A stretch of DNA of 64,000 bases, taken from NCBI GenBank assembly GCA_963704025.1, contig CAVPGP010000005.1, positions 248,001 through 312,000 on the forward strand. Direction: 5' to 3'. The DNA is from CAVPGP01 sp963704025. GTDB lineage: Bacteria; Actinomycetota; Thermoleophilia; Gaiellales; Gaiellaceae. Below are positions 8,124-16,705 of this stretch, piece by piece. The notes beneath the pieces were generated by a model, which ran no database searches, had not been told where the DNA came from, and was given only the letters and a program-made list of their open reading frames with translations. The position numbers were made by a program, and so were the translations under genes. Position 1 is the first letter of the stretch. Every line of letters starts with the position of its first letter.

Positions 8124-9512
8124 ATGTGCGGCGTCTTCGGCATCCGTGCGCCGCAGCGCGACGTCGCCCGGCTCGCCTACTTCGGGCTGCACGCGCTGCA
8201 GCACCGCGGCCAGGAGTCCGCGGGTGTCGCGGTCTCCGAGCAGGGGCGGCTAACCGTGATGAAGGACATGGGTCTAGTGACGCAGGTGTTCTCGGAGCGG
8301 AACCTCGGCGGCCTCGGCAACGCGGAGCTCGCAATCGGCCACACGCGCTACTCGACGACCGGCTCGTCCGCGTGGGCGAACGCGCAGCCGCTGCTCCAGC
8401 ACGGCGCCGAGCGAACCGTCGCGGTCGGGCACAACGGGAACCTCGTCAACGCCAGCGAGCTGCGCGAGCAGCTGGCCGCCGACGGCACACGACTGGCATC
8501 GACGTCGGACACCGAGGTGATCGCGGCGTTGATCGCGAACGACCCCGCCCCGCTCGCCGACGCCGTCGCGCACGCGATGGAGCGGCTCGACGGCGCCTAC
8601 TCGGTCGTCGCGCTCGCCGAGGGGAGCCTCGTCGCGTTCCGCGACCCGCACGGCTTTCGCCCGCTCTGCCTGGGTCGCCTCGACGGAGACTGGGTCGTGG
8701 CGTCCGAGTCCTGCGCGCTCGACCTCGTCGGTGCCGACTTCGAGCGGGAGCTCGAGCGCGGCGAGCTGGTCGTGATCGACGAGCACGGCCTCCACGCGAG
8801 ACAGGCGGTGCCGCCGGCCGACAACGGGCAGCTGTGCATCTTCGAGTTCTTCTACCTCGCGCGGCCGGACTCGCGTCTCGACGGGGTCGAGGTGCACGCG
8901 GCGCGGGTGCGCATGGGCGAAAGGCTGGCGCGCGAGGCGCCGGCCGACGCGGATCTCGTCCTGCCGATCCCGGACTCGGGCACGCCGGCGGCGATCGGCT
9001 TCGCCCGCGCGACCGGCATCCCGTTCAGCGAGGGGCTGATCAAGAACCGCTATGTCGGCCGCACGTTCATCCAGCCCGACCAGGGCCTGCGCCAGCAGGG
9101 CATCCGGCTCAAGTTCAACCCGCTGGCGGAGGTCGCGGGCCAGCGTGTCGTCGTCATCGACGACTCGATCGTGCGCGGCAACACGACCCGCCAGATCGTG
9201 CAGATGCTCTTCGACGCGGGCGCGGCCGAGGTCCACGTCCGGATCTCGTCGCCGCCGGTGATCGGGCCGTGCTTCTACGGCATCGACCTGGCCGGCGAGG
9301 AGGAGCTCATCGCGGCCCAGACCTCGGTCGAGGGCGTACGCGAGATGATCGGCGCGACCTCTCTGGCGTACATCTCGCTGGAAGGGCTGCAGGAGGCGAC
9401 GCGGAGACCGGAGTCGGCGCTCTGCCGCGCCTGCCTGACGCGCGAGTACCCGACCCGCATCCCCGAGGGCCGGGCGCTCGCGAAGCTCAGGTTCGAGCCG
9501 GCGCGCGCCTAG
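8124..9512 (+). CDS. purF: amidophosphoribosyltransferase
   Basis: PurF catalyses the first committed step of purine synthesis, transferring glutamine amide nitrogen to PRPP. The 462-residue protein starts MCGVFGI, so Cys2 is the N-terminal nucleophile with no propeptide beyond Met. The glutaminase domain shows GHTRYSTTG and GHNGNLVN. The phosphoribosyltransferase domain has the PRPP loop VVVIDDSIVRGNT near residues 345-357. Cysteines in CIFEFFYLARPDS (about 238), PCFYGID (about 383) and the CRAC pair (about 434 and 437) match the [4Fe-4S] ligands of the Bacillus-type enzyme, suggesting an oxygen-sensitive cluster. It lies 7 nt after purL in the same operon. Confidence 0.97.
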   Translation: MCGVFGIRAPQRDVARLAYFGLHALQHRGQESAGVAVSEQGRLTVMKDMGLVTQVFSERNLGGLGNAELAIGHTRYSTTGSSAWANAQPLLQHGAERTVAVGHNGNLVNASELREQLAADGTRLASTSDTEVIAALIANDPAPLADAVAHAMERLDGAYSVVALAEGSLVAFRDPHGFRPLCLGRLDGDWVVASESCALDLVGADFERELERGELVVIDEHGLHARQAVPPADNGQLCIFEFFYLARPDSRLDGVEVHAARVRMGERLAREAPADADLVLPIPDSGTPAAIGFARATGIPFSEGLIKNRYVGRTFIQPDQGLRQQGIRLKFNPLAEVAGQRVVVIDDSIVRGNTTRQIVQMLFDAGAAEVHVRISSPPVIGPCFYGIDLAGEEELIAAQTSVEGVREMIGATSLAYISLEGLQEATRRPESALCRACLTREYPTRIPEGRALAKLRFEPARA

Positions 9513-9560
9513 CACCAGGGGTTGGCCGGCCGAGGGCGGCGCGCCCGCCCGTCAGAATCG

Positions 9561-9606
9561 GACATGTCCGGGGCCGACATGTCCGGGGACTGTCCCCGGA
9601 CATGTC
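9561..9606. repeat. palindromic REP-like hairpin between convergent genes
   Basis: A perfect 14-bp inverted repeat, gacatgtccgggga at 9576-9589 and its complement at 9593-9606, is separated by the 3-nt loop ctg. An extra direct copy of gacatgtccgggg lies just upstream at 9561-9573. It sits between the end of purF and the end of the convergent small membrane protein gene. It could act as a bidirectional terminator. The extra half-copy and strong symmetry also suit a REP or small mobile palindrome. No T-tract follows. Confidence 0.8.
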
Positions 9607-9621
9607 GGAAAAGGCCAGTCG

Positions 9622-9867
9622 CTAGTGCTCGAGCACCCTGCTCGCCTTGGCGATCCCGCGGGAGATCAGGTACGCCGCGGAGACCCACTTCGTGAACTCG
9701 ACCCACTGGGGCGAGTCGACAGAGTCGGCGAAGAGCGCCACGATCGCGACGAGGAGGATCGCGGCGAGCCAGAACAGGAACTCGGCGTTGCCCGGAACGG
9801 GAAGCCGCGCCATGTCGAGGTTGGACACGACGGTCGTACCACCCGGAGGATTCGGATCCATGCCCAT
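9622..9867 (-). CDS. small membrane protein, function unknown
   Basis: An 81-residue protein. The ATG at 9865-9867 has a strong SD (aaaggagtgaccagc). The N-terminus is Pro/Gly-rich (MGMDPNPPGGTTVV). A single hydrophobic helix (EFLFWLAAILLVAIVALFAD) spans about residues 32-51, followed by an amphipathic tail (EFTKWVSAAYLISRGIAKAS). I do not recognise a family. It is the last gene of the leftward ctaG-HAD-VOC group. Confidence 0.7.
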   Translation of the reverse strand: MGMDPNPPGGTTVVSNLDMARLPVPGNAEFLFWLAAILLVAIVALFADSVDSPQWVEFTKWVSAAYLISRGIAKASRVLEH

Positions 9868-9881
9868 GCTGGTCACTCCTT

Positions 9882-10301
9882 TCAGGCCGCGTGGCCGGGG
9901 ACGTGGACGATCTCGAGCTTGAGACCGTCGGGGTCGTAGAAGAAGACCGCGTAGTAGCCGAGCGTGTAGCCGTACTCCTGGGGGCCGCTCTCGATCGCGG
10001 CGCCCTGCTCGCGGAGCCAGTCCGCCCGCTCGTCCACGACGGCGCGCGAGACCGCCTCGAGACAGAGGTGGTGCAGTCCCGGCTCGTAGCGGTCGACGGG
10101 CCCTTGCCGGTATGACTGCGCTGCGCGCAGCCCGATCTCGGTCCCGGGGCCCCACAGGTAGTAGATCGTCTCGCCGCGCTCGCCCTCCACCTCGCTGATG
10201 CCGTGCCAGCCGAGCGGGCCGAGCAGGTCGCGATAGAAGGGCAGGCTCCGCTCGATCGAGGAGACGACGAGGTCGACGTGATGAACGCCTGTGGAGCGCA
10301 C
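9882..10301 (-). CDS. VOC family protein
   Basis: A 139-residue vicinal oxygen chelate protein with both halves of the fold clear. VHHVDLVVSSIERSLPFYRD opens the first module, with the putative metal histidine in HHVD. GLHHLCLEAVSRAVVDE opens the second, and FFYDPDGLKLEIVHVP closes it with the conserved glutamate. The HHxD, HH and E pattern fits metal-dependent members such as glyoxalase I-like lyases, but the substrate is unknown. It lies 17 nt downstream of the HAD gene in the same leftward operon. Confidence 0.88.
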   Translation of the reverse strand: MRSTGVHHVDLVVSSIERSLPFYRDLLGPLGWHGISEVEGERGETIYYLWGPGTEIGLRAAQSYRQGPVDRYEPGLHHLCLEAVSRAVVDERADWLREQGAAIESGPQEYGYTLGYYAVFFYDPDGLKLEIVHVPGHAA

Positions 10302-10318
10302 GGCTGTCCGTGCGTGAT

Positions 10319-10993
10319 TCAGCGGCGCGCCTGCAGCTCCTGCCCGAGCGCGTCGAGGTTGACGTCGGCCAGCGAGGCGACGACCCGGTCCGCGACGGAG
10401 AGATCAAGGGCACCGGTGATCTCGTTCGGCACGGCGACGCAGTAGATCCCGGCCGCCTCTGCCGCGGCGACGCCGTTCGGCGAGTCCTCGAAGGCGACTG
10501 CTTCCACGGCGCCGACGCCGAGACCGTCGAGCGCCTCGAGGTACAACGTCGGGCGCGGCTTCGCCCGCTCCTCGTCGCCGTTGGCGCAGATCACGTCGTC
10601 GAAGCGGTCGAGCACCCCGCGCCGCCGGAGGTGCCGCTCGATCCACCAGTCGCTCGACGAGGAGACGATCGCCTTCGCCAGGCCGCGCTCGTCGGCCGCG
10701 TCCAGCAGCTCGGTCACCCCCGGGCGGAGCTCCTCCAGGTCGCACAGGTCGAGATCGCGCTGGCGCCGGGCCTCCTGCATCGCCTCGTCGACCGTGACGC
10801 CGAGCCCTTCCAGGTGCGAGACGGGGTCGAAGCCGTTGATCGTCCCGATCGCGGCCGACCAGAGATCGAGCGTCAAGTCGTGGCCGTGCCGCTCGTAGAC
10901 CTCCACCCAGGCGCGGTACGACGGGCCCTCGGTGTCGAGCACGAGGCCGTCGAAGTCGAACAGCAACGCGCGGACCGTCCCGCTCCGATTCAT
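10319..10993 (-). CDS. HAD-superfamily hydrolase (phosphatase/phosphoglucomutase-like)
   Basis: A 224-residue haloacid dehalogenase-like enzyme. Motif I is FDFDGLVLDTE with nucleophile D13 and acid/base D15. Motif II is IVSSSSD near 113-119, the motif III lysine is in RAKPRPTLY near 144, and motif IV is AFEDSPNGVAAAEAAG near 168. An alpha-helical cap lies between motifs I and II, as in beta-phosphoglucomutase and sugar-phosphate phosphatases. The ATG overlaps the stop of the ctaG-like gene (ATGA), indicating coupling. The exact substrate is unknown. Confidence 0.88.
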   Translation of the reverse strand: MNRSGTVRALLFDFDGLVLDTEGPSYRAWVEVYERHGHDLTLDLWSAAIGTINGFDPVSHLEGLGVTVDEAMQEARRQRDLDLCDLEELRPGVTELLDAADERGLAKAIVSSSSDWWIERHLRRRGVLDRFDDVICANGDEERAKPRPTLYLEALDGLGVGAVEAVAFEDSPNGVAAAEAAGIYCVAVPNEITGALDLSVADRVVASLADVNLDALGQELQARR

Positions 10994-11856
10994 CCGGCGA
11001 GCTCCTTCCCGCGCCCGTACCGAACCGCGCGCCGGACCGTCCGCGGGTCGAGCCCTTGCTCGAGCAGCCGCTGGCGGAGCTCCCCCTCGTCGGCCAGCTT
11101 TAGGAAGAGCCACGAGAGCGCCGCAATGGTGACGAGCGAGCCCTCGGCCATCATCACCGCGCCCGCAAGGCCCTGGTCGTGCAGCGCGGAGATCCCGTGC
11201 GCGCCGTGGTAGTACGGGTAGAAGACCTTGCCGGACCAGAGGAAGACGTTGCCGAGCACGGTCTCGACCACGCGCACCACCGCGATGTAGGCGAGCTTCG
11301 CCCCCGTCCCGAACCATTCCGGCTGGGGCAGCGTCTCGAGCACCGGTGCCCACATCAGGCAGCCGCACGCGAAGAAGAGGAAGTGCTCCAGCGCGTGGAC
11401 GGCACTGTGGTGAAGGGCCGCCTGGTAGAGGACGGGCAGGTGCCAGATGTAGAGGTTGAACGCCCAGACGGGCAGTGCGACCAGCGGGTGGGTCAGCACC
11501 CGCAGCCGGTCGGCGATCGGGAGCCGGAGCACCGGCCTGAGCACCGGCCCGGTCAGCGCCGCGACGAAGCAGAGCGGCGCGAGGTCGCCGATGATCACGT
11601 GCTGCAGCATGTGCGCCGAGAAGAACTCTTGCTCGCCGTAGGCGTCGAGCGGCGAGACGAGCGAGACGAGCACCAGGAAGACCCCGAGCCAGAAGACGAG
11701 CACGCGCCAGCGCGGCACGGGCGTCCCCCGGTGGGCCAGCGTGTGCATCCGATTGACGACCATCGCCGTGACGATCGCGGTCGGCAGCAGCTGCAGCGGG
11801 TCGACGTTCCAGCTCGTCAGTAGCGTTGGCGAGTCCACGCGCGCCAGTCTAGGCAT
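10990..11856 (-). CDS. cytochrome c oxidase assembly protein, CtaG family
   Basis: A 288-residue polytopic membrane protein with about seven helices, matching the Caa3-type CtaG family that helps insert copper into cytochrome c oxidase. Conserved features include VSPLDAYGEQEFFSAHMLQH early, with histidines in AHMLQHVIIGDLAP, then NLYIWHLPVLYQAALHH and ALEHFLFFACGCLMWAPVLE. The basic C-terminus (RRAVRYGRGKELAG) is cytoplasmic by prediction. The ATG at 11854-11856 is used; a GTG six codons later is possible. It heads the leftward operon with a HAD hydrolase, a VOC protein and a small membrane protein. No oxidase subunits are nearby. Confidence 0.88.
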   Translation of the reverse strand: MPRLARVDSPTLLTSWNVDPLQLLPTAIVTAMVVNRMHTLAHRGTPVPRWRVLVFWLGVFLVLVSLVSPLDAYGEQEFFSAHMLQHVIIGDLAPLCFVAALTGPVLRPVLRLPIADRLRVLTHPLVALPVWAFNLYIWHLPVLYQAALHHSAVHALEHFLFFACGCLMWAPVLETLPQPEWFGTGAKLAYIAVVRVVETVLGNVFLWSGKVFYPYYHGAHGISALHDQGLAGAVMMAEGSLVTIAALSWLFLKLADEGELRQRLLEQGLDPRTVRRAVRYGRGKELAG

Positions 11857-11984
11857 CCGGGCCGGGATCCCAGCGCCGCGGAGGCCAGCCCCGGAGACTC
11901 GGCGCCCGGCCGCTCACCGATGCTCGACCGCCGCCCGTAGAAAACACCGTGACGTGCGGTGCGCCGCCGGGGTATGAGGCGATT

Positions 11985-13121
11985 GTGACGTCGTTTGCAG
12001 ACAGGCTGGCGAAGGAGCTCGACCGCTGGGTTGCAGACGGCCTCGTCGCACCCCAGCAGGCGGAGACGATCCGGGCGCGGTACGCAGGCACGGCGTCGGA
12101 GGAACGGCGCGAGCGCCTCGTCGCCGTGATCGCGATCGTCGGCGCAGTCGTGTTGGGGCTCGGCGTGATCCTGTTCTTCGCGGCCAACTGGGGCGGGATC
12201 CCGGAGTGGACGCGCCTGCTGCTGCTCGTCGCCGCGATCGTCGCCGCCTACGCGGCGGCCGACCGGCTTCGCGACAGGAGCCCCGGGATCGCCCACGCGC
12301 TTGTCGTGCTCGGCGTCCTCCTCTTCGGCGCGAGCATCTTCCTCGTCGGGCAGATGTACAACGTCTCGGCGCACGACCCGCTCGCGTTCCTGCTCTGGGC
12401 GGCGGCCGCGCTGGCGATGGGCGTCCTCTGGCGCTCGGCGCCGCTCGCGGCGCTCTCGCTCGTGCTTCTCGCCGCCTGGCAGGCACACGAGCTCTTCTAC
12501 TCGTACTCGGACGACACGGCCGGGGCTGCGGCCGGCGTGCTCGCCGTCCTCTACGGCACCGCGCTCTACGGACTCGGCACGGCCTTCCGGTCGCGGCTCG
12601 CCCCACTCGGGTTCGCCACGCCGATGCGCTGGCTCGGCGGCCTGCTCGTGGCATTCTCGCTCTTCGTCGACTCGCTCGACTCCGTGACGAGCAACATGCG
12701 AGACCAGCACCCGTTCGGTCACGGCAAGGTCGTGGTCCTCGCCGTGCTGCTCGGCGCCGCAGCGCTCGCCGGCGTCGCCACCCTCGCTCGGCGCCGGCCC
12801 TGGGAGGCGCTCGGCCTCGTCCTCGTGGCGTCGCTCGGCGTGCTCCCCGCCCTCATCGCGGTACCCCGTGGCGTCTACGTCGTCGCGTTCGGCCTGCTCG
12901 CACTCGGGGCGATCGCAGCCGGCGTCGACGCCGGGGAGGAGTGGCTCGTCAACGCCGGGGTCGTCTGCGTCGGCATCGAGCTCTTTGCGCGTTTCTTCGA
13001 CCTCTTCGGCCGGATGCTGCCGCGTTCCGGCGCCTTCGTCCTCACCGGCGTCCTGCTGCTTGCGCTCGCGTGGGGTCTCGAGCGCGGACGTTCGCAGCTC
13101 GTCGGGCGGATCCGCACGTGA
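11985..13121 (+). CDS. DUF2157 domain membrane protein
   Basis: A 378-residue protein. The cytoplasmic N-terminal helix region (FADRLAKELDRWVADGLVAP, then QQAETIRARY) and the following helices (GLGVILFFAANWGGIPEW, then TRLLLLVAAIV) are typical of the DUF2157 family. It has about ten further transmembrane segments. The GTG at 11985-11987 is preferred because it begins just before the conserved region; an upstream GTG at 11949 is also open. Function is unknown. In many genomes this family precedes a GDYXXLXY-domain protein, and the gene here overlaps one by GTGA. Confidence 0.85.
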   Translation: MTSFADRLAKELDRWVADGLVAPQQAETIRARYAGTASEERRERLVAVIAIVGAVVLGLGVILFFAANWGGIPEWTRLLLLVAAIVAAYAAADRLRDRSPGIAHALVVLGVLLFGASIFLVGQMYNVSAHDPLAFLLWAAAALAMGVLWRSAPLAALSLVLLAAWQAHELFYSYSDDTAGAAAGVLAVLYGTALYGLGTAFRSRLAPLGFATPMRWLGGLLVAFSLFVDSLDSVTSNMRDQHPFGHGKVVVLAVLLGAAALAGVATLARRRPWEALGLVLVASLGVLPALIAVPRGVYVVAFGLLALGAIAAGVDAGEEWLVNAGVVCVGIELFARFFDLFGRMLPRSGAFVLTGVLLLALAWGLERGRSQLVGRIRT

Positions 13122-13576
13122 CCCGCCGCGCCGTCTACTGGCTGGTCGTTGCCCTGCAGGCGCTCGTTCCGTTCGCCATCGCCGGGCTGAACGAGGCCGG
13201 GCTCTCCTCGTCGAAGGACGTGCTGCTCCAGGTGCAGCCCGTCGATCCGCTCGACCCCTTGCGCGGCGAGTACGTCGCGCTGCAGTACCACATCTCCCGC
13301 CTCGACGCCCCGGCCGGCACCGTCTACGTTCCGCTCCACCGGCTCGGGGACGGCTGGACGGGCGACATCGCCACCACCGGGAAGCCCGGATCAGGCATGT
13401 TCATCCGCGGCACGGCGGACAGCCGGGGGTCGATCCGATTCGGGATCGAGCGCTTCTACGTCGAGGAGGGCGGTGCGCGGAGGTACGAGGATGCGATGGG
13501 ACGCGCCCGGCTCTACGCCCGGGTGGCGCTTGACGCCGACGGCAAGGCGCGCCTGCGAGAGCTCGTGATCCGGTAA
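13118..13576 (+). CDS. GDYXXLXY domain-containing membrane-anchored protein
   Basis: A 152-residue protein with a single N-terminal hydrophobic anchor (VYWLVVALQALVPFAIAGL) and an exported beta-rich domain. The segment RGEYVALQY at about residues 47-55 matches the family-defining G(D/E)YxxLxY motif. The GTG start overlaps the stop of the DUF2157 gene by 4 bp. The two are probably a functional pair in the cell envelope, with unknown role. Confidence 0.85.
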   Translation: MTRRAVYWLVVALQALVPFAIAGLNEAGLSSSKDVLLQVQPVDPLDPLRGEYVALQYHISRLDAPAGTVYVPLHRLGDGWTGDIATTGKPGSGMFIRGTADSRGSIRFGIERFYVEEGGARRYEDAMGRARLYARVALDADGKARLRELVIR

Positions 13577-13586
13577 TCCTTCCGGA

Positions 13587-14198
13587 GTGCAGCTGTTCCA
13601 TTACCACCTGGTCACGAGCCAGCTGCGGCAGGTGGAGGCGCGCTACGTCGGCAAGCTCGGCTTCCGCCTCGTCGCGCGCCACGGCCGGATCGGGGACACC
13701 CAGCTCTCGTACGAGGCGGGGGTGCCGTGGGACGAGCTCGACCGGGTCGGGTTCAAGCTCCGCCTGACGGAGCTCGAGCGCGGCGCCGTCAACGTCGTGG
13801 TCCAGCCGGGACACTGGCGGGTGCCCCGCGTCGACCACGTCGGCCTCGCCCTCGAGGAGGACGAATTCGAGGAGGTACTGGCCCGGGCCGCCCAATGGCG
13901 GCTCCGCGTCCAGGAGCACGCGGGTCGACGGACCTTCGTCGCCACGAACGCGGGTTACCGGCTGGAGGTGCACCCGCCGCGCGACTGGATCGAGGACCTG
14001 CTGTCGGAGTCGGGCGCGCTGGCGCTCAGCGAGCTGCAGCTCAGGGCGGACGACCCGAACGGGAAGGCCGAGGCGCTCGCGTCCCTCCTCGGCCTCGAGG
14101 TCGACCGCGGCGCCGTCGAGATCGGCGACACCCTCGTCCGCTTCATCCCGGGCGGCCCGGATGGAAGGCCGGAGCTGCACGCGGAGCATTTCGGCTAG
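13587..14198 (+). CDS. VOC-like two-module protein
   Basis: A 203-residue protein starting at GTG 13587, 10 nt after the previous gene. The first half (FHYHLVTSQLRQVEARYVGK, then LGFRLVARHG) and the second (LSELQLRADDPNGKAEALAS, then LLGLEV) each resemble a VOC module. A central histidine in RVDHVGLAL and TNAGYRLEVHPP support this. It may be a metal-binding lyase or dioxygenase-like protein, but no substrate can be named. Likely part of the same transcript as the DUF2157 pair. Confidence 0.65.
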   Translation: MQLFHYHLVTSQLRQVEARYVGKLGFRLVARHGRIGDTQLSYEAGVPWDELDRVGFKLRLTELERGAVNVVVQPGHWRVPRVDHVGLALEEDEFEEVLARAAQWRLRVQEHAGRRTFVATNAGYRLEVHPPRDWIEDLLSESGALALSELQLRADDPNGKAEALASLLGLEVDRGAVEIGDTLVRFIPGGPDGRPELHAEHFG

Positions 14199-14235
14199 CT
14201 GGGCTCGCAGCCAAGCCGCACGCCTCCTCGCACGC

Positions 14236-14266
14236 AACGGGGCCCGCGCGATGCGCGGGCCCCGTT
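14236..14266. terminator. bidirectional hairpin terminator
   Basis: A perfect 14-bp GC-rich stem (aacggggcccgcgc and its complement) has a 3-nt loop (gat). It sits between the convergent VOC-like gene and the MMPL gene. The arms begin with AA and end with TT, giving short A/T edges for either direction. Confidence 0.85.
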
Positions 14267-14287
14267 CCTCCAAGTAACAGACTGTTA

Positions 14288-16525
14288 CTAGGCTGCTTCG
14301 GCGTACGCAGGCTGCTCCGCCGGGGCGGGAGGAGCCTCTTCCGGCTTCACCTGCGGCAGCCACTCGAGCCACTTCGGCAGGTACCAGTTCCAGTCGCCGA
14401 GCAGCTTCATGGTCGCCGGCAGGAGCACGGCGCGGACGATCGTCGCGTCGATCAGGACGGCCGCCGCGAGGCCGACGCCGAACTGCTTCAGCATCAGCAT
14501 CGAGAGCGTCGCGAAGATCCCGAACACGAAGACCATCACGAGCGCGGCCATCGTCACGACCGAGGCGGTCGACTTGATCCCGTACGTGACCGCGTCCTCG
14601 GTCTTCATGCCCCTGTCGTACGCCTCGCGGATGCGGCTGAGGATGAACACGTGGTAGTCCATCGAGAGACCGAAGAGGATCACGAACAGGAAGATGGGCA
14701 GGAAGGCGACGACCCCGCCGGTGTACTCGACACCGAGCAGGCCCTTGCCCCAGCCGTGCTGGAACACCATGGTCAGCACGCCGTAGGCGGCGGCCACGGA
14801 GAGCAGGTTGAGCACGATCGCCTTGACCGCGATCACGAGCGAGCGGAAGGTGACCAGCAGCAGCAGGAACGCGAACGCGAGCACGAAGCCGAAGACGTAC
14901 GGCAGCGAGTGCTTCATCTGCTGGTTGAAGTCCCAGGAGCCGGCCGTCTCGCCGGTGACGCCGGCGAACTCGATCGAGGACTCCTTGTCGAGCGTCACCG
15001 GGATCACGTCCTCACGCAGCGTCCGCAGCGACTCGTTGGACGCGTCGTCAGTGCCCTGGCCGTCGACGGGCAGGTTGATCAACGCGATCGTCCCGGCCTT
15101 GTTGTAGCTCTCGTCGACCGGCTCGTGCAGCTTGCCGGTGGCGAGCGCCTTCTGCTCCATCGCGCGGATGGCCGCCTGCACCTTCGCCGAGTGGACGTCG
15201 TCCGCCTTGACGAGCACCTGAGCGGGGATCTCGCCGCCCGGGAACGCCTTCTGGAGCTTGCCGTAGCTCTTCATCACCGGGATGGAGGTCGGATACGTCT
15301 CCGGCCCCGGGATCGAGGTCTTCATGTGGATCGCCGGGGCGGCGATCGCCAGCAGGACGCCGGCCGAGACGAGCGCGGACAGCTTCGGCCGCCTCAGGAC
15401 GGTGTCGAGGATCGCGTTCCAGACACGGCCTTCGTTCGCCTCGCTCTTTTTCCAGAAGCGGCGGCCGAGCGGGATCCGACCCTTGTTGACGTTGTCGCCG
15501 AGCCGCGAGAGCAGCGCCGGCAGCACGGTGAGGGAGCCGACGACGGCCATCGCGACGACGAGCATCGTGCCGATGCCGAAGCCGACGAAGGTCTGGTCGC
15601 CGGTGAAGAACATGCCTGCCATTGCGACCATCACGGTGAGGCCGGAGATGAGGACGGCCCGGCCCGAGGTTGCTGCGGCGGCCTCGAGCGCTGCGCGCTC
15701 GCTCCGTCCTGCCTTCCGTTCCTCACGCTCGCGCTTCATGTAGAAGAGCGAGTAGTCGACGCCGACCGCGAGTCCGATCAGCAGGATGATCGCGAAGATG
15801 TTCTCGTCCATCGGGATGAGCTGGCTGGGGAGCGCCAGGAGGCCCATCGTCGCGACAACCGCGGTGATGCCGAGCAGGAGCGGGATTCCCGCTGCGACGA
15901 TCGCTCCGAACGCGACCAGCAGGATCCCGAGCGTCACGGGAAGGGAGAGCTCCCCGGCCTTGCTGAGGTCCTTGCCGAACTGGTCGTTCAGAGCCTTGTC
16001 GATCGAGGCGTCGCCGACCTCTTCGATCGTGAAGCCGGAGTGCGCCTTCTGCGCGGCGGCGGTGATCGCGAGGAGGGTGTCGACGTTCTCGTCGGCCTTG
16101 GCCAGATCGGTGGAGTGGAGCTTGACGTCGATCAGCGCGGAATGACCGTCCTTCGAGATCAGGCCGGCACTGCCACTGTCATGAGGGGTATGAACCTCTT
16201 TGACGAGGCCGTTGACGTCAATCCGGCGGGCGACGTCCTGAACGGTCGCCTTGAACGCAGGATCGGCGGTGGTGCGGCTGGTGCTCTGGATCAGGATCTT
16301 CTCGTCGACGTTGGTCTTGAACTCCTTGTCCGCGATCCGGGCGACCTTGCCGGACTCGCCGGGGCCGCTCGTGTTCGAGTCGAGCGCCTTGGTGCCGACC
16401 ACGTTGCCGATCGCAAAGGCCAGGACGACGAACGCGAGCCAGCCGAAGGTGGCGGTCTTCCAGTGACTCGCCGACCACCGGCCCATGCGGGCTGCGATGT
16501 GCTTTGACTTGCCGAGGGAGGTCAT
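14288..16525 (-). CDS. MMPL family transporter
   Basis: A 745-residue RND-superfamily protein with the MMPL layout. There is one N-terminal helix (TATFGWLAFVVLAFAIGNVV), a large extracytoplasmic domain, five helices around LIGLAVGVDYSLFYMKR (residues near 265), a second extracytoplasmic domain, and five helices with ILFGLSMDYHVFILSRIRE. These paired GxxxDY motifs carry the proton-relay aspartates. It ends GDWNWYLPKWLEWLP plus a Pro/Glu tail. MMPL proteins export lipids, siderophores or other hydrophobic molecules; the cargo is unknown. It is full length, unlike the broken copy at the left edge, and diverges from an ATPase gene. Confidence 0.93.
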   Translation of the reverse strand: MTSLGKSKHIAARMGRWSASHWKTATFGWLAFVVLAFAIGNVVGTKALDSNTSGPGESGKVARIADKEFKTNVDEKILIQSTSRTTADPAFKATVQDVARRIDVNGLVKEVHTPHDSGSAGLISKDGHSALIDVKLHSTDLAKADENVDTLLAITAAAQKAHSGFTIEEVGDASIDKALNDQFGKDLSKAGELSLPVTLGILLVAFGAIVAAGIPLLLGITAVVATMGLLALPSQLIPMDENIFAIILLIGLAVGVDYSLFYMKREREERKAGRSERAALEAAAATSGRAVLISGLTVMVAMAGMFFTGDQTFVGFGIGTMLVVAMAVVGSLTVLPALLSRLGDNVNKGRIPLGRRFWKKSEANEGRVWNAILDTVLRRPKLSALVSAGVLLAIAAPAIHMKTSIPGPETYPTSIPVMKSYGKLQKAFPGGEIPAQVLVKADDVHSAKVQAAIRAMEQKALATGKLHEPVDESYNKAGTIALINLPVDGQGTDDASNESLRTLREDVIPVTLDKESSIEFAGVTGETAGSWDFNQQMKHSLPYVFGFVLAFAFLLLLVTFRSLVIAVKAIVLNLLSVAAAYGVLTMVFQHGWGKGLLGVEYTGGVVAFLPIFLFVILFGLSMDYHVFILSRIREAYDRGMKTEDAVTYGIKSTASVVTMAALVMVFVFGIFATLSMLMLKQFGVGLAAAVLIDATIVRAVLLPATMKLLGDWNWYLPKWLEWLPQVKPEEAPPAPAEQPAYAEAA

Positions 16526-16705
16526 GGTGTGCGAATGCTCCTTGTGCTTCGGGGGATATCTCCAGCCTCGCTCAGCGGCGGCCTCGCGCCCATGGAGTCA
16601 GCAGGCGTCCGGAGGTGGGGCTTTCCGCACCCCCCAATTGAGCCCCCAAGACCGGTCGCGGGAGGGCTAGTGTCTGTTCGTACGCCGTGCGAGTGAGGAG
16701 AGGGG

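Noticed and set aside
5036..8143. A 1035-codon minus-strand frame antisense to purL
   Set aside because: Only the part below 5929 is protein-like (EamA transporter). The rest is Arg/Ala/Pro/Glu-rich shadow sequence opposite purL, typical of high-GC codon bias.
14273..14289. AGTAACAG-A-CTGTTACT palindrome as a regulator operator
   Set aside because: It lies at the 3' end of the MMPL gene, overlapping its stop, downstream of a terminator hairpin, so an operator role is unlikely.
13727..16507. A 926-codon plus-strand frame opposite the MMPL transporter
   Set aside because: Its composition (Arg, Asp, Gly, His) is that of a complementary-strand shadow; the MMPL reading on the minus strand is unambiguous.
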